A DNA stretch of 64,000 nucleotides from Setaria digitata (GCA_003640385.1 RCAB01000237.1:1-64000); one strand, 5' to 3'; shown: positions 23,153 through 37,500, counted from the stretch's first letter. Numbers and translations are program-made. Notes: generated by a model not told the origin, from the sequence alone.

Positions 23153-25354
23153 ATGCCATTCAAAAGGTCACGTCGTAAGTTTTTAGGTAGCGTAGAGAAC
23201 GATATCAACGAAATCTATCGAGGCAGTAAAATAAGCCGAAATTTTGAGTGGCACAATGAACAGGTGACAGGTAAGTTAATTCAGCTCAAACTTCAAACAT
23301 GAGCTTCAAACATATCAATGGCTTATTCAAACTGAGGCATGAAAGGCATCGTGATAATCAGCCAATTATGCATCCGTATCCCAGAACAATGGAAAAATCA
23401 TACGATGTCATGTAAAGTATTTTTTTTGCTAGTTACCGTAGAAGCGTAGGCTCACTGGATTAAATTAAAATGGCCATTAAGGCTCATATCTGCAAACCTA
23501 AAATTTCTTAATGAAGTTTGCAAAACTTTGGTGAACGCGAAACTTTTTTCCAGTTCAGCAAGTGCGTTTTTAACTTTTTTTTTTTCAAATTTTATAATTT
23601 AAAATTTAAAATCGATGCAGCAGTTATTGTTGTCTTATTTTTTTAAGTCTCGAAATTATTTCTATTATAATTTTCCACAGTAAAATTCATATCTTTGTTG
23701 TATTAAATTTACTCATGATGACTAAACATTATATAATTTGACGAAAATTTTCCAAAAATTTTTGCAAATACAAACGACCACTAAAATTTTAGAATTTGCA
23801 TTATTTCTGTTCAGTAAAATACGAAAATGCTAAAAATTTGCATCCATTCACATTTCATAAAAGCAATTATTTCTTTCAAATTAATTATTAATGATATCGT
23901 TATCCATACATGTTTTGTTACATATCTGATGACAATTGTCCTCAGCATTTCCTAAAGCCATTTCTTTTTGTCAAATGCTACGATTTAAATGTGGGGTTCA
24001 ATCAAGGTGCCCATTATTATCATACAGAAATATTTCAGCAATTCAAAACATTTCTTTCACATTTTTTGATTTTTCGAAAATATTTCCCTGTTCTAAATAC
24101 TGAGCAATAACTAATGAACAAGAAAGTAATAAATTTTAATAGTTTTATTCTCAGTTAATATCAAAAAAATTCCTTTTCGCAAAAATGAATTTAAATATAT
24201 CCATTAGTTGTGTGAAATTGAATAATATTTCAAAATTATATCATTAACTTTACTACCTAATCAACTAGTACATATGGAATAAATTGCTAATTTGAGCATT
24301 CTTAGATTTAATGAATTTGTTTCAAAAAAAAAAATAATAAAGGTGAGAAGAGAGAAACAAATTTACTTTGCAGTTGTGTTTATGCCTTCTGGCTATAATA
24401 ATTGTACTGCACTCAGCATCCATGATAACATTTCAATATATCACTGATCAGATCAGTGAAAGGTGCGCTTCTTCCCATCCATTTTTGCTTGCAACCATTT
24501 GTATCAATGGTATGATACTTTTCTCAGCAGCTATCTTAGAGAAATCTTGCCTTCTATCAGTAAATATTATCATTGCTGTAAGTTCATCTCTCTGAATTAT
24601 TCATTTGGTCGATTATTTTAGAATAGGTGCAAGACAATAAAATTGCACAAATTAGCATTTTAACAGAGCAAAAATCTAGAAAAAAAAAAAAGAAATTAAT
24701 AAGAAAAAGATTTAATTTAATTTGATAAATTTGGATTTAATCCTTTCACTGTTCAAACATAAAATTGACTTTTTAACTCACTTAAGCATCTTCTCGACAG
24801 AATAATATTATCTTAATAAGTTACTTTAGACAGGCAATATAGTGATTACGCTGAAAACATTACTTTACGAAATAATAAAAGCATACTTCAAACACGCTGA
24901 ATGTAAGTTAATCACTGGAGTTTTTATTTTTTCAAAAATTTGCTAAAAAAAAAAAAAACATCTACTTTATAAAATTTTACTCAGTTCTAGCAACATTAAA
25001 TATATGAAAATGTTTCATTTAAAATGAATAAAGTGACAGCAGTGAAGAAGTGGATTAAAATGAAAGAGAATGACTTGAGTTCCACATTTCTTCATCATTG
25101 ATCATAATTTAAGCAAAATTAACTTGAAGTAATACTTCATTTTTAAATCTCAAATTAAACGAATTAAATTACAAACATTTTTAGCACGAAAGCATGCAAG
25201 AAATATGTTAATTTGGCTAACAATGCTGGTGATATTATCATTTTCATTAATCCTTGGATTTATATTTCGAAGTAATCTCCATCAAAAAACCAATGAGCAT
25301 AATACTGCTTCCACTAGCAATGCTAGAAATACGAGAAACTCAACAAGAATGTGA
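23153..25354 (+). CDS. Four-transmembrane protein of unknown family
   Basis: Exons 23153-23263, 24374-24577, 24830-24902 and 25185-25354; phases 0, 0 and 1 agree, total 558 nt, 185 aa. The start MPFKRSRRKF is basic and is followed by a hydrophilic segment to residue 37. TM1 is about 38-58 (LCLCLLAIIIVLHSASMITF), TM2 about 74-93 (LLATICINGMILFSAAIL), TM3 about 96-117, and TM4 about 137-157 (MLIWLTMLVILSFSLILGF). The C-terminal tail is short, polar and rich in N, S, T and R. The two-helix, loop, two-helix layout with both ends cytosolic resembles tetraspan families, but I find no signature motif and it is not obviously related to the MS4A-like gene upstream. The 1.1-kb first intron could hide another exon. 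Exons 2-4 are well supported by joining in frame; exon 1 less so. Confidence 0.62.
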
Positions 25355-26224
25355 CAAAAAGCTTTAAAAGAAATGATAATTAATGCAATTTGTTCTATTG
25401 CTCGTTCATATGCATTCATTTTATAGTGTATGTTGGTATTTTCGTCCATCTTTTTGATCGCTGCAATTTGAAAAAAAAAAAAAAATTTTGAATCAATCCT
25501 AAAATATCACTATCATTCTTGAAATGTTATCAGCCCCTTACGAAATGGGGCAAGCGGATACAGATGGTATAAACACTAAAATGATAAAAATGATGAATGT
25601 GAAAAATTAAACGACATCAAACACAGTACAGATTGCTAATAGCTACGAATAAGTCAGAAATTATTTTCTTCTAACAAATAACTTTTAAACGATTAAGTCA
25701 GTCATTTTGTCATTTATCCGGAAAAAATTATACTTTCCAGAAAAATTCACATGCTAAGTGTTGATCAAAATAACTTAGTATAAGAACTTTTTGCTTTCTG
25801 AACACACTACGCACAAGTACATAATTATCCAGCACTACTATAAATTGTTATAATCTGAACTGTGTCGAAAAGTTCTGCTACTTTCATCATTCTATCACGT
25901 ACAACATACGTCAACACCGTCATATTGTCACGTACGACAAACACGAACACGCTAAAAGCTTTACTTCATCTATCGATTGTCCAATAATCGCATGCATTTT
26001 CAAATCAAAGCAAATTAACTGGGAATGAATAGCCGCCGATAAATGAAATATATCAAATATTAGCATTGTTAATGCAGTGGTAGTAATAAGCATATTCGTT
26101 CGTGATAGCTTTTACCCAAAAACTTCAAACAGTTATACTATGTTATACTGTCAAAAATCGTTTCATTCGTCAGAACTCTAACCTTTATCGCAATTTCCGC
26201 TTTATCATGGTTAATAGAAATTTT

Positions 26225-26500
26225 GCAGTCTAATTACGAATAATGGCAGAAGGCTCTTGGCCAATTAGACCATTGACATGGCTTTGCTCCAATCCTTTTC
26301 GCTACTGAGCTACCGTGCTGTCAGACATTTCAGTATTGCCAACCTGAGTCTTTCTTGGATTACTTCAACTCTTTTCTGGCTCAGTAAGACCAGATTTTCC
26401 TTCGTATTTCCACTCCCATCAGAAACTTGCTATCATTCGATACTTGGGGGAATTTTATTTTGCTACAGCGTTAGCAGCAATTGTTCCTAATTGAAAAGGC
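26225..26500. other. Higher-GC island, possible decayed coding or transposon fragment
   Basis: Base composition changes sharply from the flanks. A plus frame at 26278-26490 (70 codons, ATG to TAA) is open. On the minus strand one frame reads KRVEVIQERLRLAILKCL before a stop and continues with SSEKDWSKAMSM, which looks like a degraded helical protein. Neither frame has splice sites or a family I recognise. I favour a relic over a live gene. Confidence 0.3.
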
Positions 26501-27488
26501 TCAATCAGTTACACTGATAACTGATTTGATCGTTTCTATTTTAATAAAATTCAAAAATACTTATTTAGTATTAGAATTATTAAATATCGTTGAATTGTTT
26601 TATGTTATTGTTATTGTCTGAGATAGACTTAAACTATTAAAGTTTACAAAGACAGCTTGAAAAATGCATGCCTATTTTACTGCTTTTTGTTGCTTCATAA
26701 TTTTGCAAGAATCGTTGAACCATTTCCTAATGGCTCTTTCTAAAATGATTCGCTAAATTCTATTATTTTGCAACTTTTGCATTGTTTAATTTATTATTTG
26801 CTCAAATTTTAACAATCTTTTATCGTTGGACAAGAATTTTGTTTTATTTCAGTGACACTTAATTGCTGCATTTCAGATAAAATTGGTTGAATTAATTTAA
26901 GTGTTGGAGAACTTCTGCCACAAATATAATTGCATCTGTAAAGTTGAACTGCTGAACAATAACGAACTTCATGTATCGAACAATTCTAATTATACTATGT
27001 TCAGGGATTTTAGCAATTTTTAAAGCGAAAAATCAAAAGGAAGGGACAGATGATGCTTATGACTGAAATTAAAATATTAATTTACTAAGTGCTAGAAATA
27101 TTTCCCTTCTTTGAGGATTCTTCAAATCTAGGAATTTTTCCCGAACAAGTGTCCATTGATCGTTGAAATAAGTTCGATTTTTAGATTACCTTTCGAAATG
27201 CTTACATTACTTAAAGCAAATCAGCAATATAATATTGTTGTGAAGAATGAAAAGATTTACATTCAGTGCAACTGATAAGAAATCAATCATTCATTTCATT
27301 TGCATCCTTCTCTTTCCTCTTACTGTTTAATTTTTGACACTCTAAAGCGACATATATTCTTTTTTTTTTCGTATTAATTCAGTTGAAATCAGAAAATCAA
27401 AAAAAAAAAAAAAATGAAATTTCTAAAATTTACACAAACAAAATTTTATTATTATTCATTGGCTTTGCCATTTACCAATTACAATTCT

Positions 27489-27489
<1 letters not shown>

Positions 27490-27521
<32 letters not shown>
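27490..27521. repeat. (AT)n microsatellite
   Basis: An uninterrupted run of about 16 AT dinucleotides in intergenic DNA. Confidence 0.92.
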
Positions 27522-27523
<2 letters not shown>

Positions 27524-28911
27524 CTCAGTAGATTTTTCAGATCATTCAATTTGATCATAATTGATCAATCATAGTAAATAGATGCCAATAATAGCGCGAC
27601 ATCACTAATATACTTGAGAAATGATGAAGTCGAGACTAGCTGAAATATTTAGCTAAGAAAGAAGTAATATATGAAATTATAGGATCGGTTTGGAATGAGA
27701 TAGAAGCAATAACAAGAAAGTAGTGGTAGCAGAAAAAAAAATAGTGCAAGGTATTCCTTTCTTTCACTTAAAGTTTTTGAAAAAAGGAAGAAATATTTCG
27801 GAAGATAATTTTGGAAATCTCGAATGTTTTAGTTCTTACACTATAGCTATATTCTATCTTTGATCCTTTCTTTTCCTTTTTCCAAATGCAACACAATTAC
27901 TGAGCAAATGATCAAAAATAAGCAGCAAAAAGGTTAATTACAATATGATTTTCATATCCTGTGATTGTTGAATGAAATCCTTCCATAAAATTCGAAAATA
28001 TTCTCGAAAGTTCGGAACTTGGCCTTTAAAATAAATGCGAAATGAATTTTACTAGCCAGTCCTATAGAACCTAGTTAATGTGATCTGCTAGCCGTAGATT
28101 ATCCAAGTGTTTCTCACGTTTTAAATTTGCCTATGGAAAAATTTTATTATCCAGTTTAATTTTAGGATAATTATAGCTTTCTTCTTTAATAGTATACTTC
28201 AATTAATAATGGCAGGGGCGTGAATAATTGAAAACTTGTTTAAATAATTCTTGTGGAAGCTGAATTGTTTGCATAAAATGAGGAAATTTCAGAGATTTAA
28301 ATTTGAAAATTGAGAGAATAATGAAATTTAATACCAAAAGGTACGAATTCGTTGAATATTTAATAAATTGACTAATATGACATCTTCCATCACCACAGTT
28401 TACAGATCAAAACGGAATGTGAAGAAGCAGGAAGAATGGCAATGGGCCGTAAATGAATATTTACTTACAATTTCAATCATTTTGGTTTTCAAAATCCCTA
28501 ACTAGTAAATTTCGAAATTCCTGCTACTGCCACTGACAACGATTGTTTTATGTTTTATCGTGACACTAAAAAAACAAAAAATCAAAAAGCGATTTCCACT
28601 GTTTTAATCTTCCTGAAATGGTCTCGAAAGTTGCCGTTTAGAATATTTCGAAGTTCCGCTTTTTTTTTTTCTCTTTTTGGTTATAAAGGGAATTTGATGT
28701 AATTTTATCGTTGAAATAATTTCATAAAAGAGGAAAAAAATAATGAAAATCCATTAAAAAGGTGAGTTTAAAGTTTCAATTTATTTATATTTGTAAGATA
28801 AATTATAAATGTAATTTCTGGAGGAGATGCAAAAAAAAAAAAAGTCGTTTAAAAAAATGCGAAAAAAGTTGAACGCTAAATAATGAAGTGAAGAAAAATA
28901 TGAAACTTTAT

Positions 28912-31900
28912 TTAATCTGTATAAAATGGATATTTTGGAACAAATTTCGTATCACCAAATTGTACGTGTTCTTGATCTTCTGATATGTCCACTTCACCAA
29001 AAAGAGATTTTCTGCAATTACCAATAAATGATATTTTACGACAAGTTACTTCCTAGCTAATTAATTAATTAAAGCTATGGAGAGATCTAATTTTAAGTGA
29101 AAAGCATTCGAAATAACATTACGAATGACTGAGAAGTTTATTACAGATGACATTCTGATGATATCTTTCTTTATCCAAGTGATTTTGGCCTCTTGAGATG
29201 CTAACTGTGATAATTTTTCAAATTATGTGAAAAATCTTGACAGGAAAACCACCAATAAAAGATATTTGTTTTGAGAAGGAGAGAAGTGTCAGCTAAAGAA
29301 TCCCTCGAGAAAGATTAGCAAAATTTTCTATAACTCTCGTAGAAGAGAAAGTGAGTTAAGGAATGATAAATTTAGCATTTTTCAGTATATTAAAAAATTG
29401 ATACGGTATGACTTTATACAGTAGCTATTTTCTTGGACAGACGGTTACGGTATGCACTATATTTTCTTGCTTTTAATTTAAAAATAGATTAAATGTATGC
29501 TTAAGTCTAAGCTAGCTTCTCCCGTTTATAGAAAATGAGGAGAAATAAATAAATGAATGAATGGAGAGATGATGAAACTATGTTTGCTCTTTTTCGTTGC
29601 TTCACTGACGTTACATTGATCTAGAAAGAAATAAAATATAATTTTTTTTTTTATGCTCTTCAATTTCTAAGCAAATATAAAATGATTAGAATTCAAGTAC
29701 CTTACCTTATCAAACTTAAATTGGAAAAAAAAAGGAAACGGAAAAAGAGAGAATTACAAAATCCACCTGTAATATGGATTTGGAAGCTTTGGATAAAGTT
29801 CGCTTAAAATGGAACTTGGTATGCGTACTCGTTTCCTGGATAATAACATCAGGTCGGTATCCGGGCTCATTTCATCCGTTTCACTATTGGTATCCAATGT
29901 TTGGCCATTTTCACCTGTTACTGTAACCTTAAAAGAAAGATTTCTTTCACATCATTTAATTTCTTCTTATTTTTTCAATTCTCTCATTTTCCGTAATTAA
30001 TTATTACCCAAGAAAAAGTATCGCCGCGAAATTAGTCCTGCCAAGAAAGAAAGATGGCAAGAATAAAATGCAATACATAAAAAGAGGTAAGTTAATATTA
30101 ATAAAAGAACATGATTAAATACTCAACGGATTTTAATAATTTTTTAACCATACTATGCACAAAATTACGGCAACACCTGTAATTACAAATTCAAATATTA
30201 TTCTCTTTAATTGACTTAACTGTAAAAGAAATTATCATTGGTGTAAAAAACTGATATCACCTTTGGCTTCAGAGAAAGTACTGAAGTAGTTTCAATTGCT
30301 GTAATATCACCATTTGATTGATTATTATCAACCTCATCTTTTTCATTTCTTCCATTCATAATCCTTCCACATAAAGTTGTCAAACATGGTATAGTGCCTA
30401 TTTGTATTGGTATAACGGTTGTGGCGCCACCATCAACCTAAAATTTCATCGAAAAATTGACATTTCGACTTAAAAAAGTCCGTTTTAACACCAAAATATT
30501 CATTTAATAGATTTCCCATTTATTTTATTACTTTATTGCTGATGAGAGTTAGAACTGGAAGTGAAATGAGTAACACAAATATGATTTAGATTTAGAGGAA
30601 TTAATAATACCTTCAGAAAAAATTGCAATTCGAAATACGAGTCAGTTTGATTTTGATTTGAAACAATTGCATAATATTTGTTGAAATTTGAATCAATTTT
30701 GAAGTAATTACTCACTTGATGAATCTTAGCATAATCAAACAGCCTTTTAATTTCCGAGAAATTTCGAACAGTTAGTTATTTGTTTTAAAAGTAAATTTAG
30801 ATTTCGGCATGAAAGATTTTGAAAATTAAAAGGAAATGGCAATGAAAACAAACTTCTAACTCAATCATATAAATATTCTTTATAATTTTACACCGCGATA
30901 ATCTCGGTGGAATTGGAGGCACATCAATTGCTTCATTTGTCCAAGCAAACGTTGAATGCGGGGCTATATCATTCTTCTCCTTCTTCACAATCACTTTACT
31001 AGCTTGTTTCATTTCTTCATTTCCGGCAAACGTTTTCGCTCTAAATGCCACCACACTGACCTTTGAACTTTTCGAATAAAGATGAGGGAAAAATGCAGCT
31101 TAGGCTAATTTCCATTAATTATACTGAATTGTAGTTTTACACTAGATGAGAAATAATTCCTGAGAATACTGAAGATTGAAAGTTACTGAAGAGAAATGCT
31201 TATCACGCTTATCACTCTAAATTATACCACACGCTTATGTAGCTATCATAAAGGTCAGTCAGCAATAATGGTCATTCTTTCTGGAATAACGCTAATAAAG
31301 AAAAGAAAAATTACTGACTAAGGGACAAAGATGAGAGTAGATACTGCTCAAAATTTAATTAATTTATAAAGGACAATTCAAATTAACAAATTGATTACAC
31401 AACAACTGATATGTGGAATTGAATTTAATCTACCTGTATTCAACATATTGTTTCATTTTCAATGTTAAGCATCGAATCATTTTGGTACTATCATTGGTAA
31501 TTAAAGCATTGACTTGAATTTTTTCACCAGGTGTGAATCCAGTCCGATCCACTGACATCTTTACCGCTATAGAGCCTTGTTTTTGACAGCAAAGCTTCAC
31601 CGATGAAATACATTCTGATTCACATGCCGGTTCCATAGCCTGGAACGAGACTGATATGATAAGTTTTGTTATCAAAAATCTCATAAATGTATCACAAATA
31701 CAGTAATTCTTTGCTATTCTTTTTCCAATCCTCTTCACAACTGATCACATTAATTCAATCAATATAGGAAATTTTCAAACAGTAAGCAATTTTTATTAAA
31801 CATAGAAAAATTTATTAATATCAAGGAAATGTGATCAGATTTAGAAACTGCTATTAAATTTTGTTTAAAATTAGGATTGGGAAAAAATTACGATAGCAAT

Positions 31901-34592
31901 TAATGTGAGAAGACTGACAATTAATAAAAAAAATAATGAGAAACCTCAGAATCTTGATTAATATCCTCAATACCAATAACAGTGAAAGCTCGTTTTGATA
32001 CAATATCAACATCCCAAGGACGTTCACAAGTTGCTTTGCATGTGTATCGAATGAAGCCAAATTCGCCTTCAAACGATGTCGGTAAAGTTTTTGGCAAAGT
32101 AAACGAAAACGGAATTTCATGCCTTCCTTTCGGCAAAATTCTTTCCTGTAAAAATTGAAACAACAAAAAATGTTGAATCAAAAGTTCTCAGCCTTTAATT
32201 TAAATTCCAACAAATTCGAATTTCAATAAAAAAAAAAAAAAAAAGAAAGCTTTTAAAGTACTATTAAAAGAAAACTTGAATTTAACTCCTTCAACTAAAA
32301 TATTCAATGCTATGATCTTCAAGTAAGAATAATGATCAATAATTAAAATAAGACTTAATTTATAATAGCAAAAGTAGTAGCATTTTTGAAAGGAAATACT
32401 TTGGCATTAAGAAACGAGAAAAATATTCCCGGAGAAAAGAGAAGAGCAATGAGTAACTTTTTTATTATCAGAAGTAGTTTGATTAAATTGATGTGTATAA
32501 CAGGTATTGAATTGCTCGCAAAAATACGGCTCTGCCTGACTGCAATGCATTCTTGATTTGCCTAAAAAGATTCGTTAAATTTAAATTTTTTTTTTCAATT
32601 TTTCAAAATATTTCCTTTAAGATTTTGGATGCAAGATGGAACAAAAATTTAACTGAAATAGCATGAATGAAAAATTTCGAGGATTTCAAATTAGCAACCA
32701 ACAACAGTATCAAACTTCTTTTGTAATTCTGATTCAAGTTAGCTTTTTCTCTAGAGGTACAACTTATTGCTATTCTGTTTGCTTGCTGATCAACATAAGT
32801 TCTTATTTAGAGAACAAATAAATTACAGTGCAAATAGTTACTTGACATTTAATACCTGAATGTTTCGTCCAGTATGTTTTAGCACGCCCTTTAAGCTCCA
32901 ACAATATTTCGCTTACTTTTTTCGGTTCAGAAGTTTCAATCACAACCTTTAATAACAATAATTTGTGTCCCTTTCTTTATCACCATATCACAAAACTATT
33001 CAATTTCATGTTTAATACTGCAAAAGAAATTCTGTATTACTATTAAAAATTTTTGAAATGAAATTTTTTTCTTCTAAAAGAAGTTTTTTGTGGTAAAAAA
33101 GAAGAATAAATTCTGTCCTTTTCTGCTTATTAAATTTTAACATGTCTCTTTGGTTTCTGAACAAATAGCTCATTATATTTTGGATGTTTCTGAATACATT
33201 TTTGATTAAAGAAATGATGCAAGATAAAAAGTACATTCGAGTGAATTTTTTTTTTCTAATTTGAATTTCAAATAAGTCGGAAAAGAATGGAGGCAAGATG
33301 CAACATCCAGTCCATTCAGTTGAGAGAAGAGTAGTAGTAACTCTGAACACTGGACGGAGAAATAATAATTATCGGAATTTGATAATAATTAGCTGTCAGC
33401 AATTAGTGAAAATGATTCGCTTGCAGCTAAATTATATCGATTCTCGAAGAATAAAACGTCGACTATTTTACAAGTTTGCGGACGTTATGGGCTAATTAAA
33501 GCATTTGATATGCTTCTTAGTCTTCCCTTTTCCGCATGATAATCACTGATAACTATTGAAATTACCACTTGAAAGTATCGTTTTTGGTTATTTTTCTTAA
33601 AGCTTGAAGAGCCATTTATGATTGAAAGACTTTTTTTTTTTTTTCTGGATGACTAGCGACAAGTGAATTGACGATTATTTCAATCTTAAAAACTGAGATA
33701 GTCTAAAGCTCTTTTGGCAATATTTGAAACAAAATCTTATCATATGTTAGACCTAATCATATCTCAGATAAGAAAAAAAACTTTATTTTGTCTTATCTAA
33801 CATAAATATCTTACTTGGCATCAACTTTTTAGCAAAAATGCTGAACAAATTGCATCCTATCAAAAAATTGCAAACAAAACTAGCAATATCGTGAACAAAT
33901 AACAAAAATTTTTCTTACTAAATCTGTCTAAGAGCAAAATCGATGGCCAAGAAGAACAAGTTTAACCTAATCTACAAATTTAACCTAATTGCTAAATATG
34001 GGCCTACGGAAAATATATTTTTATGCAATTAGTTCAGCTATTAAAGATATATGAATTTATGTTTACGTATAGTTCGGAATGCACAAAACAAAAATTTAGT
34101 TGGCATTATGTTAAATCTGTAACGATTCGCAGAAATAAATTACATCAAATTATTACAGAACAATTAAAGAAACTTGAATATTAGTTTAATCTAATATCAA
34201 TACCATGTCCCTTTTTAAAAACTGATTTCACAATTTGTTTGTTGAATATACACGCAAAAGTGAAATTGCTAGAATATTTCAAGCTAAATTATTGCTAATA
34301 AGTTAATTTTTCANCACAAAAGTGAAATTGCTAGAATATTTCAAGCTAAATTATTGCTAATAAGTTAATTTTTCAAAATCTGCTTATTCATAGATTTGTT
34401 TTCACTTTTACATTTCCTTCTTTTTTTTTTTTTTAATTAATATGATTAATAAATTATTGATTTATTGAATTCTTAAGCAAATTTAGCTCGTTTAAGCTAA
34501 ACAGGAATTACCTTTCCAGACACTTCCTGTCCAGCAAAATAGGCACTTTCAGCATTGTCGAATTCAATATCAAATCTAGCCAACTTAACCAT
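28912..34592 (-). CDS. Arrestin-domain-containing protein (alpha-arrestin, ARRDC family)
   Basis: Alpha-arrestins are cytosolic adaptors that link membrane receptors and transporters to trafficking or ubiquitination. Exons (high to low): 34592-34512, 32946-32856, 32561-32458, 32145-31945, 31639-31434, 31067-30854, 30437-30261, 29927-29767, 29011-28912; all phases agree, total 1335 nt, 444 aa. The arrestin N domain (about 1-155) starts MVKLARFDIEFDN and includes YFCEQFNTCYTHQFN, then ERILPKGRHEIPFSFTLPKT and GEFGFIRYTCKA with the following RPW. The C domain (about 170-325) has VDRTGFTPGEKIQVN, PPIPPRLSRCKIIK and TTVIPIQIGTIPC. The tail holds SILSELYPKLPNPYY and ends KYPFYTD. No PPxY is seen, unlike several vertebrate members. 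None of the eight donors is GTAAG. The first intron is 1.6 kb. An AATAAA overlaps the last base of the stop codon (28912-28907). Confidence 0.92.
34251..34376. other. Scaffold join at n34314 flanked by a ~62-bp direct duplication
   Basis: Bases 34251-34313 and 34315-34376 are nearly identical copies separated by the single 'n', inside the first intron of the arrestin gene. It is most likely an unmerged contig overlap, so the intron is about 63 bases too long here. Confidence 0.82.
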
Positions 34593-37500
34593 GACTTATT
34601 TCATCCTGAAAAAGAACTGATTTAAGGCTTTATTTATCAGTTAATATCAGATCAAAACGCTTATCATTTTGTGTGAAATCAAAAAGAATTACAAATTGAC
34701 ATGAAATCAGAAGATTTGTTTGCCTACTAGCAGACAAATTAAAAAAAAAGAAGGAGCGTATTGAAGAAATAAATGCTTCCGTATTTATATCAAATATTTA
34801 AATCTTTTTTCGACTTCCTAGCAGTCATTAGAAAAAATGAATGGCGAATTATTTTCTGTTCCTTTTTTTTATGCATTTGTTTTAAATAAAATTTCGAATA
34901 ATTTCAAATGGATTTTGAAAACATTTCCGGAAATTCTCACATTCATTTAAAGGAATCAGACAAGAAAAAAAAAAACGCCACAAAAAGAAAACATTTCATT
35001 CGAACTGAAAATTATTACGAATTATTCAATTCAGAAACGTCTTCACTTCATCCTTTCTTTGCTTGAAAGTTATAATAAATCCTTCCGTTCCCTAGGTTAA
35101 TTCGTCCTTTTGTCTGCACTCTTAATTTAAAAAATAACGTAAATTTTGTAATATAAAGAACTCAATTTTATATTTGAAACAGCAATTCAAATTAAACAAT
35201 GTGAATTTAAAAAAAAAAAAAAAAATCATTTAAATGCACAAACAAGAAACACATAACGAAATTACAAGATATTACTGCATGCAAAAGGACAACAGTCTTT
35301 AAGTTGACAAAAAAAGTTTTAGAAAATTACTAATTATATTTCGAGGAATAAATTTAAGTACTGGAATTTGCACAAATGTAAGAATTAATGAACGAAAACA
35401 ATTGCCACTCATATTCAGCTATATACAAGGATTTGAATAAAGAATAAAAGCAGGAAGCCGGAGACATAATCTTTTATTAATTAGTTTACAGTTTAAATTC
35501 TAAAATTATACCACTTTGATTTTTTATTTCCTGTAATTTTAAGTTCCAAAAAGGAAGGAAATAGGATGACTGGATATAAGAATTATTATTATTTTAATTT
35601 TCTTTTTGAAACAACGTTATCACTGTTTTGGATGCAAAGCTATTAATCAATTATAAAGGATCAAAAGTGAAATAAACTTAAATGTGTGCCACTAACATAC
35701 AATAAATGGAAATGATTTATGATCGGTTGCATTCTTATTACTCTAATTGGTCCATTTTAATGAACACATACGGAAATCTTGGAACTTATGGACGAAAAAA
35801 ATCCAAATGAATATCTAATAATTAAATATAGATGGGAGGAAAAAAATTTTTAAAGGAATGATGAAATGGTTAATTAAATGTGTAGCTTTAACATTAATTA
35901 ATTTCTTTTGTCGAGCAAGAAAGAAAAAGGGGACGAATTTTTATACCATTAAACAATCAGTAACGGTGATAGCGGCCACAGACTAAACGAAACGGTATTA
36001 TCAGGTTATCACTATTTCCCTCTTGTGATTAGTAATCGATAAAAAAATGCTTGTTATTTCAAATAATATATTATAATATTACCGCTGTCATAAACTGATA
36101 TTGCTAAAGGCTGCTATCAATGTTATCATCTAGCTTTTATGTAATTAACAGCATCAATAGATACAAAAATAAGATCAGTATATCAGTAAATGTAAAAACT
36201 AAGTTATACGACTTTCATAATTATAATTGAATATTTTTTTTTTATCGTTATATAATCACTAAAGTTTGCTAATCCTAAGAAAAATATCATATACTTATGA
36301 ATTCATTTATGATAAAAAAAATCATGATTCCTGCCAAAATAGGACATATAATTAGTAAGCAAATAAAAGAAGTAACTTTAATTGCAGCCTAAAGTTCAGA
36401 CAAATCAGCTTCTCAGAAAAAAAAAAAAAATTTATAGGTCTAAAAAGGGGAAGTTTTTTTTTCAGAAGGAAAAATTTCGAGACGGAATAACACAAAATTT
36501 GAAATATGTATGAAGTATTTAAATTAATCACAGATGGGAACGAACGATACGTTTGCCGAAGAGCTGCAAACAAAGCATAGAATAGAAAATCACATAGCTT
36601 TTCTCTTTCTTTTTTTTTTTTTTTTTAGAAATATTTAAGAAGAGGATAAGGAATGTTGAAAAAGTTAAAATTTAAATCGAACTTAGAAATTTCGGCTGTT
36701 TCTTTTTTTTTTTTTTTGAATTGCAGGAAAATGAATTTTAAATTTTCAGTTGTCTTTTACGGCATGATTTTTTTGCCATTTGTAAATATTTGTAAAAAAT
36801 TTTCTCAAATAATTAAATTGCCACAGTGGCATGTGAAAAAAATTAACAATTTAATCTTATTTAGTCATAAAATCAGCTGAAATTCAGTCGTCATTTATTT
36901 TTCGACTAAAACTGGTAACTAGTTAATATAACTTTTTTTTTTTGCATTATTGATTTAAATTACGATTAATTAATCATGATAACCCAAGAAAATAATTTAA
37001 TAACAAATGGCTGCAAGTTTCTCCATAAATTCACATATTTAGCATTTTAATCAGAATATTAATTGATAGAGCAAATAAGTTATTCATTATTATATTAGAT
37101 TTTGTTTCCCTGTCACACAATTTGTTTGCAATAATTGCAATAGTATTAATCAGTCATGAAACACTGTATTTGAAACGAAGATAGTGACAAGCAGTGGCAA
37201 AATTAGGCTAGAATTCAACGATGGAAAAGTTATAATTTATGGGAAAGTGTTAAAACTTGAAGGAAAAAAATATCTGTAAATGGCTCAAATTTTCAGATGC
37301 AAAATTGAATTTCGATTTTTATGCAGTAGCGCAATCAGAAAGTTAGATGAGAGAGACATACGCATTGAGGGAAACTTCACTTTTACAGCATTTCTCGAAT
37401 TTGTTCTTTAGATGAAGGATAATGGTAAAAAGATTTCGAAGTGAAAGAAAAGTTTAAACAAAATTCTCGAGAAGTTCGAGATCAAATTATAATGCGTGCG

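Larger units (their letters stand above)
25355..28911. other. 3.6-kb intergenic region (convergent genes)
   Basis: This lies between the stop of the four-TM gene and the stop of the minus-strand arrestin gene. Most is AT-rich. An AT dinucleotide repeat lies at 27490-27521. An island of more balanced composition at about 26225-26500 has a 70-codon plus frame and near-open minus frames and may be a decayed element; it is described separately. Confidence 0.55.

Noticed and set aside
25860..25970. Short imperfect direct repeat around CACGTAC
   Set aside because: Only two diverged copies of about 30 bases; not distinguishable from chance.
33298..33495. 65-codon plus frame inside the first arrestin intron
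   Set aside because: No family resemblance, no splice-compatible partner and only a marginal length for this genome.
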